NCBI GenBank assembly: GCA_031552425.1 | Contig: JAVBMM010000107.1 | Location: forward strand, 1 to 16,071 | Direction of reading: 5' to 3' | DNA from: JAISFI01 sp031552425 | GTDB taxonomy: Bacteria; Bacteroidota; Bacteroidia; Bacteroidales; Azobacteroidaceae | DNA length: 16,071 nucleotides | Part shown: piece by piece, positions 7,533-14,830 of the stretch | Layout: each line of letters starts with the position of its first letter | Position numbering within the stretch: the first letter of the stretch is position 1 | Made by a program: the position numbers and the translations under genes | The notes under the pieces: generated by a model | Seen by the model: only the letters and a program-made list of their open reading frames with translations | Told to the model about the DNA's origin: nothing | Database searches by the model: none

Positions 7533-9125
7533 TTATTGATTATTTATCATTTTAATAGACTTAACAGAAATTTCTTCTGATTTGACATACGCTCCTTTGA
7601 TGGAAGAAAAATCATTATTTTGGATAGTTATATTTTTTGCATTTTCTTCAAATGAACAAAAAGGAGCTTTTCCCGACACAGGTTTACAATTAAGAATAAA
7701 AGCACCTTGTTGGTTTATGAAACGAACATATGCTTTAGTTTCATCAGAAACTTTGGCATAAATCGCATTCAATGTTACATTTTCAGATTCTTGGAAAAAC
7801 ATAGCCGGACGAACATCTTTTTCAATATAATCTAATACAACATTATTGAAACGGATATTTTTCACATATTGGCAATTGATTCCATATGCAGGAGTTATCC
7901 CAAAGTTATTATATTCCGGATATCCATCTGCTTTGGAATCCTTGAAAGGACGTTTAGCATCTGCAGCTGTTCCTCCTCCGGCAAATTGCAAATGGATATC
8001 GCTCAAAGTTACATTTTCTACAATACAATCTGCCTGACCAGTGATGGTAATACCAATTCTTTGATCGTGTTCTTTTTTATGATAATATACAGAAGTATCT
8101 GGTCTCCAGCAACCTATTCCATCTGCAACCACATTAGAAACAATTACATTGCGGAATATAGTAGGAGAATAGCCTTTTTTACGTCCTGATTTCATAAAAA
8201 TAGAACCATTTACGTTATGCATGGTAATGTTACTGATAGCAATCCTATCCATTATTCCTCCTTCTACCATTTCCAGTGCAATACCAGAAAGACGAGTGTC
8301 ATAAAGAGCACAATTGGATATTGTAATATTTTCAAACCCACCTCTACTTGCAACACCTAATTTAATAGCATTAGATTCACTTTTAATGATACAGTTGGTG
8401 ATTGTCACATTCTTCACTCCTATTGTGGTATTACTTTTCAAACAAATACCATCATCTCCGGCATCAACATCACAATTAGCAATAACAACATTAGAACAAT
8501 CAACAATATCCATTCCATCGTTATTGGCAACAATTCTGCTTCTCACGGTAACGCCATCAATGAACACATTGTTACAAACATCAATTTTCATATCCCAAAA
8601 AGCTCCATCTTTGATAGTGATATCTTGTATCTTCACATTGGTAGAATTGGCTATGGAAATTGGGAAAGGACGTAGTCCTCCATCAATTCCATTAAAAGGG
8701 CTTTTTCCTTGAAAATTTTTATGTCCTCCATTTCCGTCAACTGTTCCTCGACCTAATACAGCAACATTCTTCAATTCTCTTCCATGTATCAAAGAACGTC
8801 TTTTGGAACCACCTTTCACTCCATAGGGCTCCCATTCATAATCCTCATACTCCGGACTACCCAACAGTACTGCACTTGGCTCCAAATAAATCGCCACATT
8901 ATCTTTCAATTTAATAGTTCCGGACATAAAAATACCGCTAGGGATGACAACTTGTCCTCCTCCGTTTTGAGCACATGCATCAATTGCTTTTTGAATAGCT
9001 TTGGTATTTAAAGTTTTTCCATCGGCTACTGCTCCAAAATCTTTAATATTGTAGTTTTCTGCGTTCAACATTGAAAACGATGCCACAAAAAACAATAATA
9101 ATGTTAGTTTGATTGATAATTTCAT
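7533..9125 (-). CDS. GH28 polygalacturonase-family enzyme, copy b
   Basis: This 530-residue secreted protein (signal peptide ending SMLNA before ENYNIKDFG) belongs to GH28, right-handed beta-helix inverting enzymes that cleave galacturonic-acid linkages. The N-terminal block FGAVADGKTLNTKAIQKAID (30-49) is typical. Catalytic aspartates are D203 in NNDGMD and D224-D225 in GDDGICLKSN. The GHG histidine of classical endo-polygalacturonases is absent: the equivalent region reads SNAIKLGVASRGGF (251-264). The usual R-I-K substrate motif is replaced by GIALEM with E285 in place of the lysine. This pattern suggests the Bacteroidota subgroup that acts exo-wise or on rhamnogalacturonan-like or unusual substrates, not on plain polygalacturonate. 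It is a close paralogue of the gene at 11725-13314, starts 27 bp after GH88 copy b and ends 2 bp before the GH2 gene. Confidence 0.92.
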   Translation of the reverse strand: MKLSIKLTLLLFFVASFSMLNAENYNIKDFGAVADGKTLNTKAIQKAIDACAQNGGGQVVIPSGIFMSGTIKLKDNVAIYLEPSAVLLGSPEYEDYEWEPYGVKGGSKRRSLIHGRELKNVAVLGRGTVDGNGGHKNFQGKSPFNGIDGGLRPFPISIANSTNVKIQDITIKDGAFWDMKIDVCNNVFIDGVTVRSRIVANNDGMDIVDCSNVVIANCDVDAGDDGICLKSNTTIGVKNVTITNCIIKSESNAIKLGVASRGGFENITISNCALYDTRLSGIALEMVEGGIMDRIAISNITMHNVNGSIFMKSGRKKGYSPTIFRNVIVSNVVADGIGCWRPDTSVYYHKKEHDQRIGITITGQADCIVENVTLSDIHLQFAGGGTAADAKRPFKDSKADGYPEYNNFGITPAYGINCQYVKNIRFNNVVLDYIEKDVRPAMFFQESENVTLNAIYAKVSDETKAYVRFINQQGAFILNCKPVSGKAPFCSFEENAKNITIQNNDFSSIKGAYVKSEEISVKSIKMINNQ

Positions 9126-9152
9126 TTTTTATTTTTTTATTTTGCTTCAAAG

Positions 9153-10388
9153 TTAATTTTCTAAATTCTTCTTTCTTAACAGAGCTTCCAAGAAATAATA
9201 ATCTGCATAAACCAATGGTGTTCCAACTTCAAGCTTAAGTTTTTTTCCACCAACGCTATTCAACAATAAAAATCCTCTATTAGAAAACAATGGGGCTCGA
9301 TGTAACTTAGTTACACTTTGAATAATGGTATCCGCCCATTTTTTATACTTTCCGGCATTTTCTTTATCTAAAGAACATAATTCGTAAAGCGCCGATGCTG
9401 TGCATGTAGCTGCCGATACATCTTTAGGTTCATTAGGAATTTCAGGAGCATCATAATCCCAATAAGGAACAAGATCTGCAGGCATATTAGGATGTGAAAA
9501 CATGTAATTCGCTATTTGTTTGGCTTGTTCCAAAAATTCAGGTTTTCCGGTTTCCCTATAACACATAGCATATCCATACAAACCCCATGCTTGTCCGCGA
9601 GACCAAGAAGATTCTTTACTTTCTCCCTGATGAGTATATTTATCGCGAACTTTTCCTGTGTTCGGATCATAATCCACTACATGATATGAACTGTAATTAG
9701 GGCGAAAATGATTTTTCATAGTTGTTAATGCATGGCTCACAGCTATGTTATAGAACGTACTATCTCCTGTTGCTTTACTTGCCCAAAATAATAATTCCAA
9801 GTTCATCATGTTATCTATGATCACCGGATATTCCCATTTATTTTTACCTGAAAAATCCCAAGAACGGATACATCCAACAGTCGGGTTAAAACGTGTTGCA
9901 AGTGTTTGGGCAGATTTAACCATCACTTTTTTATAGGCTTCATTTCCTGTAAGACGATATCCGTTTCCATAACTACAATACACTTTAAATCCCATGTCAT
10001 GAGTACGGTTATTGTATTTTTCCCGTTCAAGAATAATGGTTTGGTGATGTGCCAATTGTTTCCATTTTTCATCTTTCGTATATTCATACATATACCATAA
10101 TTCTCCAGGATAAAATCCACTACACCAATCTTTAGAAGGAACCATAATCAACTTTCCGTCCGATTCCAAAGAACGAGGATTAGTCAATTCACTCCATCCA
10201 TGTTCTGCTCGTTGGTGGATGGATGAATCGGTTTCATTATCAACGGCATATTTCATTTCATCCAATGCAAAAATCAATTGCTTCGCAGCAAATTCGAAGT
10301 TATCTACAATAATATTTGTTTCTTTTTGTTTTTGCTCACAAGACATCATAGACATCGTCATAAACAATACAGAAAATAATTTGATCAT
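9153..10388 (-). CDS. GH88 unsaturated glucuronyl hydrolase, copy b (lipoprotein)
   Basis: This 411-residue GH88 enzyme should release 4,5-unsaturated uronic acid from lyase-generated oligosaccharides. The family active-site set is complete: H130 and D131 (THDMG), D192 (IIDNMMNL), H236, Q254, W262, R264 and W268 (WSRGQAWGLYG). The N-terminus MIKLFSVLFMTMSMMSC has a lipobox-like MMSC, so lipid attachment at C17 is likely. It is a close paralogue of the gene immediately upstream; by eye most positions are identical. The main difference is near the C-terminus, where it is shorter just before the conserved PLVYADYYFLEALL (390-403): its loop reads NSVGGKKLKLEVGT. That loop borders the active site in GH88 and may change substrate preference. 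It sits 50 bp after copy a and 27 bp before GH28 copy b. Confidence 0.94.
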   Translation of the reverse strand: MIKLFSVLFMTMSMMSCEQKQKETNIIVDNFEFAAKQLIFALDEMKYAVDNETDSSIHQRAEHGWSELTNPRSLESDGKLIMVPSKDWCSGFYPGELWYMYEYTKDEKWKQLAHHQTIILEREKYNNRTHDMGFKVYCSYGNGYRLTGNEAYKKVMVKSAQTLATRFNPTVGCIRSWDFSGKNKWEYPVIIDNMMNLELLFWASKATGDSTFYNIAVSHALTTMKNHFRPNYSSYHVVDYDPNTGKVRDKYTHQGESKESSWSRGQAWGLYGYAMCYRETGKPEFLEQAKQIANYMFSHPNMPADLVPYWDYDAPEIPNEPKDVSAATCTASALYELCSLDKENAGKYKKWADTIIQSVTKLHRAPLFSNRGFLLLNSVGGKKLKLEVGTPLVYADYYFLEALLRKKNLEN

Positions 10389-10438
10389 ACTATAATATTT
10401 TTTTGTTAAAAACAGAATTTATAAAATTAAACTGCTTC

Positions 10439-11692
10439 TTAATTATCTTTCTCTAGCTTATATCTTTTCATCAATGCTTCAATAAAATAATAATCAGCAT
10501 ACACAAGTGGTTTATCTACTTCAAAAGAACGTGTTTTATCTCCTGAAACATACTTAGCACCAGTACTATGCATAAGTAAAAAACCATGATGTGAATATAA
10601 AGGCGCGCGATACGATTTAGTTATATTTTCAACAATAGCATCTGCCCATTTTTTATATTGAGCAGCATTATCTTTATCTAAAGAACATAAATCATAAAGT
10701 GCAGAAAGTGTACAAGTAGCAGCAGATACGTCCCTTGGTTCATTGGGTATTTCGGGTGCATTATAATCCCAATAAGGAATTAAATCTTCCGGCAAGTTGG
10801 GATGCATAAATATGTAACGGGCAATCCGCTGAGCTTGTTCCAAAAATTCAGGTTTTCCCGTTTCTCTATAACACATAGTATAACCATACAAACCCCAAGC
10901 TTGTCCACGAGACCAGGAAGATTCTTTATGGGCACCTTGATGTGTGTATTTCCCACGAACCAAACCTGTTTCCAGGTCATAATCAACCACATGGTATGAA
11001 CTGTTATTCGGTCGAAAATGATTTTTCATGGTAGTCAAGGCATGACTCACTGCCATATTATAAAATGTACTATCTCCGGTTGCAGTAGTCGCCCAAAACA
11101 ACAATTCCAAATTAATCATGTTATCAACAATAACAGGATATTCCCAGTTTTGCTTATTGAAATCCCAGGAACGGATACATCCGACAGTCGGATTAAAACG
11201 CGTTGCAAGGACTTGAGCAGCTTTAACTAAAACATTTTTGTAAAGTGTATCTCCCGTAATCCGATAAGCATTTCCATAGCTATAATATATTTTAGCTCCC
11301 ATATCATGGGTACGATTATTGAATTTTTCCCGTTCAAGAATAATGGTTTGCCGATGTGCTAATTGTTTCCATTTTTCATCTTTCGTATATTCATACATAT
11401 ACCATAATTCTCCAGGAAAATAACCACTACACCAATCTTTTGATGGAACCATAATTAGTTTTCCATCCGGCTCCAAAGAACGAGGATTGGTCAATTCACT
11501 CCACCCATGTTCTGCACGTTCATGAATAGATGAATCTGTTTCATTGGCAATAGCATATTTCATTTCATCCAATGCAAAAAGTAGTTGTTTTCCTGCAAAT
11601 TCAAAATTTTCTTCAACAATACCTTTTTTTTGCTCTTGCTTACAACAAATAAAAGCCATTGCTATAAACAGTACGGGAAATAACTTCATCAT
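10439..11692 (-). CDS. GH88 unsaturated glucuronyl hydrolase, copy a (probable lipoprotein)
   Basis: This 417-residue GH88 enzyme has all the residues known from Bacillus unsaturated glucuronyl hydrolase, correctly spaced: H129 and D130 (THDMG), D190 (IVDNMINL), H234, Q252, W260, R262 and W266 (WSRGQAWGLYG). The N-terminus MMKLFPVLFIAMAFICC ends in two cysteines followed by KQEQKK. The lipobox is imperfect, but a lipoprotein is still the best reading. The region before PLVYADYYFIEAL holds the segment HSTGAKYVSGDKTRSFEVDK (375-394), several residues longer than in copy b. It starts 32 bp after the stop of GH28 copy a, so the two are probably co-transcribed. Confidence 0.94.
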   Translation of the reverse strand: MMKLFPVLFIAMAFICCKQEQKKGIVEENFEFAGKQLLFALDEMKYAIANETDSSIHERAEHGWSELTNPRSLEPDGKLIMVPSKDWCSGYFPGELWYMYEYTKDEKWKQLAHRQTIILEREKFNNRTHDMGAKIYYSYGNAYRITGDTLYKNVLVKAAQVLATRFNPTVGCIRSWDFNKQNWEYPVIVDNMINLELLFWATTATGDSTFYNMAVSHALTTMKNHFRPNNSSYHVVDYDLETGLVRGKYTHQGAHKESSWSRGQAWGLYGYTMCYRETGKPEFLEQAQRIARYIFMHPNLPEDLIPYWDYNAPEIPNEPRDVSAATCTLSALYDLCSLDKDNAAQYKKWADAIVENITKSYRAPLYSHHGFLLMHSTGAKYVSGDKTRSFEVDKPLVYADYYFIEALMKRYKLEKDN

Positions 11693-11724
11693 TTTTTATA
11701 GTTTTAGTGAGCCGATTATATTTT

Positions 11725-13314
11725 TTACTTTATTAAATTATTCAATGCTTTGATTTCCTTTTCATTAACACCATCATCTTTAATATACATTCCTTTTATT
11801 TCAGTAAAATCATTATTCATAATGGTAATATTTTTAGCACTTTCTTCAAAAGAGCAGAACGGAACTTTTCCCGATGAAGGTTTTGAATTGATAATGAATG
11901 CGCCTTTTTGATTTTTAAAGCGAACATATGATTTTGCTTTATCAGAAACTTTGGCATAAATTCCGTTGAGAGTAACGTTTTCTGACTCTTGGAAAAACAT
12001 TGCCGGACGAACATCTTTTTCAATATAATCGAATACAATATTGTTAAAACGAATATTTTTTACATATTGGCAATTAATTCCATAAGCGGGAGTTATTCCA
12101 AAATTATTATATTTTGGATAACCTTTAGGAGCAGTATCTTTCAAAGGACGCTTAGCATCTGCATCAGTTCCTCCTCCTGCAAATTGGAGATGAATATTAC
12201 TTATCGTTACATTATCCATGATACAATCTTCTTGCCCCGTAATGGTAATACCAATGCGTTGATCATATTCATCTTTGTGATAAGGATCTTCTTTATTTGC
12301 CTTCCAACAACCTATTCCATCTGCAACAATATTAGAAATAATTACATTACGCATAATGGCCGGTTCATATTTAGGTTGTCTCCCAAGTTTCATAAAAATA
12401 GAACCATTGATGTTGTGCATGGTTATATTTGTAACTGTAACCCTATCAATGACACCTCCTTGTACCATCTTTAGATTAATACCTGAAAGACGAGTATCAT
12501 ATAAGGCACAATTAGAAATTGTTATATTTTCAAAACCTCCACGGCTGGAAACTCCTAATTTTATAGCACTGGAATAACTGGAAACAACACAATTGGTAAT
12601 TACTGCGTTTTTTACACCGGCTTTAGTGTTACTCTTCAAGCAAATACCATCATCTCCGGTAGTCACCTCACAGTTAGCCACTCTAACATTATTACAGTCC
12701 ATAATGTCGATTCCGTCGTTATTAGCTACTGCACGGCTATTTACAGTAATTCCATCTATTAAAACTTCATTACACAATTCTACTTTTACATTCCAGAATG
12801 CTCCATCGATCACTGTAAAATCTTTTAATTTTATTCTCGTACTATTGTCTATATATATTGGGAAAGGACGAACCCCTCCTTCAAGACCATTGTGCGAACT
12901 TCCTCCTTGAAAATTAGGATGTCTTCCATTTCCGTTGATAGTTCCACGTCCTAAAATAGCAATATTTTTTTGTTCATTGGCATAAATCAAACAACGTCTT
13001 TTCCCGAGTGTATAAGGAACCCATTCATAATCATTATATTCAGGGCTACCTAATAACACAGCAGACGGATCCAAATAAATAGCTACATTATCTTTTAATT
13101 TAATTGTTCCAGACATAAATGTTCCGTTGGGAATAAGAACATTTCCACCTCCCGCTTGATAACATGCATCAATAGCGGCTTGTATTGCTTTGGTATTCAA
13201 AGTTTTTCCATCGGCTACCGCTCCAAAATCTTTAATATTGAATGTTTCTTGCGCATTTATTGTTGTTATAAAAAAAGCAGAGATACATAGAATTATAAAC
13301 TTAAACTTTTTCAT
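11725..13314 (-). CDS. GH28 polygalacturonase-family enzyme, copy a
   Basis: This 529-residue secreted beta-helix enzyme (signal peptide ending TTINA before QETFNIKDFG) is a close paralogue of the GH28 gene at 7533-9125. Catalytic aspartates are D200 in NNDGID and D221-D222 in GDDGICLKSN. The histidine of the classical GHG motif is missing here too (SSAIKLGVSSRGGF, 248-261). In the substrate-binding motif this copy has GINLKM with K282, whereas copy b has GIALEM with glutamate at the matching position. That charge reversal next to the active site suggests the two copies prefer different sugars or linkages. The product is expected to attack saturated uronic-acid linkages in the locus substrate; the exact specificity cannot be read from sequence. 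It begins 86 bp after the second small binding-protein gene, with a terminator in between. Confidence 0.92.
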   Translation of the reverse strand: MKKFKFIILCISAFFITTINAQETFNIKDFGAVADGKTLNTKAIQAAIDACYQAGGGNVLIPNGTFMSGTIKLKDNVAIYLDPSAVLLGSPEYNDYEWVPYTLGKRRCLIYANEQKNIAILGRGTINGNGRHPNFQGGSSHNGLEGGVRPFPIYIDNSTRIKLKDFTVIDGAFWNVKVELCNEVLIDGITVNSRAVANNDGIDIMDCNNVRVANCEVTTGDDGICLKSNTKAGVKNAVITNCVVSSYSSAIKLGVSSRGGFENITISNCALYDTRLSGINLKMVQGGVIDRVTVTNITMHNINGSIFMKLGRQPKYEPAIMRNVIISNIVADGIGCWKANKEDPYHKDEYDQRIGITITGQEDCIMDNVTISNIHLQFAGGGTDADAKRPLKDTAPKGYPKYNNFGITPAYGINCQYVKNIRFNNIVFDYIEKDVRPAMFFQESENVTLNGIYAKVSDKAKSYVRFKNQKGAFIINSKPSSGKVPFCSFEESAKNITIMNNDFTEIKGMYIKDDGVNEKEIKALNNLIK

Positions 13315-13350
13315 TTTTCTTATTTGTTAGATTATTATTTTACAAACAAT

Positions 13351-13390
13351 AAAAATAGTCCGGAACAATTATAAAAAATGAACCGGACTA
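13351..13390 (-). terminator. Intrinsic terminator after the second small binding-protein gene
   Basis: On the minus strand TAGTCCGG (13390-13383) pairs perfectly with CCGGACTA (13363-13356) across a 19-nt AT-rich loop. It is followed by TTTTT (13355-13351). It starts 10 bp past the stop codon of the gene at 13401. No clear promoter is visible between it and the GH28 start at 13314, so it may be partial and set a lower level for the downstream enzyme genes. Confidence 0.7.
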
Positions 13391-13400
13391 CTTATTAATT

Positions 13401-13979
13401 TCATTTACGAATCAAAGATATATCAGCCATTAAAAGTGGATTTTCCACATTTCCCTCTCGATTGTTATGAGCAAAATTCACATTGTATTCCCCTTCTTTT
13501 GTAACAGTATATTGAACAGTATATTTTTTCCATTCTTCCATATCCTGGGCTTTTACTGTTTTCCCCATAGGAAGTTTGGTTAATTTATCCAATGTAGATT
13601 CCGCACGGCTTCTCCGCTGATCATTAGTAACTTCTTTTGTACAAAGATTCACAGATCTCAAAAACCCTGAACCTTTCAAATAGAATGTAAGTTCATATTT
13701 TCCGGGAATTAAATCAACATAAGGAGTAGAAATATAACGAGCTCCGCCTTGTCCCTTATTTGAATATGTCATTTGAACCGCATTTTTTCCTTCAAATTTT
13801 TCTTTTGCCAATGAAAAATAAATAGTGGATTTGGGAATTGAATCAACTTTATAGCCTTCCGGAATTTCTTTTCCTTTTTTCCAATCACTCATATCCCCGT
13901 TAGGAATTAAATTTTTTTGTGCATGAACAGTTACTGATAAAAAAAACACCATCAATAACAAAAAACTTACTTTTTTCAT
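13401..13979 (-). CDS. Small secreted protein, probable carbohydrate-binding beta-sandwich, copy 2
   Basis: This 192-residue protein has a signal peptide ending TVHAQ (about residue 20). The mature part begins KNLIPNGDMSDWKKG, a start common in CBM4/9/22-like jelly-roll domains, and contains PGKYELTFYLKGSGFLRSVNL (93-113) and KEGEYNVNFAHNN (156-168), which fit amphipathic beta-strands of a beta-sandwich. It fills the whole protein, with no catalytic domain. It is a paralogue of the next gene upstream (14176-14760), sharing the spacing of NLIPNGDMS, RYISTPY and LPMGKTV. A glycan-binding role, at the surface or in the periplasm, is inferred from fold resemblance and context; I do not recognise a named family. 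A candidate -7 box and a possible terminator lie in the 196-bp gap upstream, so it may have its own promoter. Confidence 0.85.
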   Translation of the reverse strand: MKKVSFLLLMVFFLSVTVHAQKNLIPNGDMSDWKKGKEIPEGYKVDSIPKSTIYFSLAKEKFEGKNAVQMTYSNKGQGGARYISTPYVDLIPGKYELTFYLKGSGFLRSVNLCTKEVTNDQRRSRAESTLDKLTKLPMGKTVKAQDMEEWKKYTVQYTVTKEGEYNVNFAHNNREGNVENPLLMADISLIRK

Positions 13980-14062
13980 GATCTTTGAATTTTTATATTG
14001 TTAACTCTATTTGAAATATTTCTGAAATTTTTTATTTAATTCGTCAACGATTGAATGTGATG

Positions 14063-14070
14063 CAAAACTA
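14063..14070 (-). promoter_or_regulatory. Candidate -7 promoter box (TAGTTTTG)
   Basis: On the minus strand 14070-14063 reads TAGTTTTG, matching the Bacteroidota TAnnTTTG consensus, 83 bp before the start of the gene at 13979. No TTG is found at the ideal -33 distance. The 196-bp gap, the longest in the window, supports a promoter here. Confidence 0.45.
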
Positions 14071-14095
14071 GTCAATCAGGGCAATTTTAGCTTGT

Positions 14096-14116
14096 AAAAA
14101 CAAACCAAATGGTTGT
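14096..14116 (-). terminator. Possible weak intrinsic terminator after the first small binding-protein gene
   Basis: On the minus strand ACAACC (14116-14111), loop ATTT, and GGTTTGT (14106-14100) form a six-pair stem with one bulged T, followed by TTTT (14099-14096). The stem is short, so this is tentative. Its place between a stop codon (14176) and a candidate -7 box (14070) is what a terminator would have. Confidence 0.35.
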
Positions 14117-14175
14117 AATTTTATATCAATCGAACATGGGAATAATCAACTTTATAAATTTTTCAATAAAAATCT

Positions 14176-14760
14176 CTATTTTTTTTCCAATGAAATTCCT
14201 GATATCCACAACGGATTCTTTGGATCTCCGTCAAAATTATTATTTGCTATTGAAACGTTATATTCTCCCTCTTCTGTAACATTGTATGTTACCGTAAATT
14301 TAGTCCAATCTTCAAAAGTACGAGCTTCCACTTTCGGCCCCATAGGAAGGCTAACCATATTGGAAGCGGATTGTTTGGAAGTCATTGCACTTCTTTTATA
14401 TTCATTTGAAACTTCACGTGTACTCAAGTTAGCCGATCTGATAAAACCTGTTCCTCTCAAATAAAAAGTAAGTTGATATTTACCCGGAAGTAATTTAGTA
14501 TAAGGTGTTGCAAAATAACGGGAGCTTCCTTTACTTTTGTTCTTAAAGGTCAATTTCAATGAAGGTTTTTCATTATATTTAACTTTTGTAGCTACAAAAT
14601 ATTTTTGAGAATTAGGAAGCGAATCTACAAAAAAACCTTCCGGCATAGGACTTTCTTCTCCCCATTTAGACATATCTCCATTAGGAATTAAGTTCTTTTG
14701 AGCTTGTATTGTTAAACAAGCACCAACAATCAACAACATTGATAAAATAACTTTCTTCAT
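14176..14760 (-). CDS. Small secreted protein, probable carbohydrate-binding beta-sandwich, copy 1
   Basis: This 194-residue protein is a tandem paralogue of the gene at 13401-13979. I chose the ATG at 14760 because it gives a normal signal peptide (MKKVILSMLLIVGACLTIQAQ); the in-frame ATG at 14787 adds nine residues ahead of the signal peptide. The mature protein starts KNLIPNGDMSKWGEE and shares RYFATPYTKLLPGKYQLTFYL, IRSANLSTREVSNEYKRS and EEGEYNVSIANNN with its partner, the pattern of a single jelly-roll carbohydrate-binding domain. There is no catalytic domain, and the length is that of one binding module. Like the other copy, it could bind the target glycan, but that rests on fold resemblance and context. 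It starts 70 bp after the upstream enzyme gene. Confidence 0.85.
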   Translation of the reverse strand: MKKVILSMLLIVGACLTIQAQKNLIPNGDMSKWGEESPMPEGFFVDSLPNSQKYFVATKVKYNEKPSLKLTFKNKSKGSSRYFATPYTKLLPGKYQLTFYLRGTGFIRSANLSTREVSNEYKRSAMTSKQSASNMVSLPMGPKVEARTFEDWTKFTVTYNVTEEGEYNVSIANNNFDGDPKNPLWISGISLEKK

Positions 14761-14830
14761 GATTTTAAATTTATTAAAATTACACATAAAATATATTGAA
14801 TTCTTTTTAATGATATAACTTACCTGATTT

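Noticed and set aside
7846..8712. Open plus-strand frames opposite GH28 copy b (and similar ones opposite the other genes)
   Set aside because: They overlap well-supported minus-strand genes with intact catalytic motifs, lack recognisable domains, and the GH28 pair shows matching antisense frames only because the sense genes are similar.
13636..13645. TTTGTACAAA palindrome sharing half-sites with the kduI operator candidate
   Set aside because: It lies inside the coding region of a small binding-protein gene and lacks the 2-bp spacer; a 10-bp palindrome of this kind is plausible by chance in AT-rich DNA.
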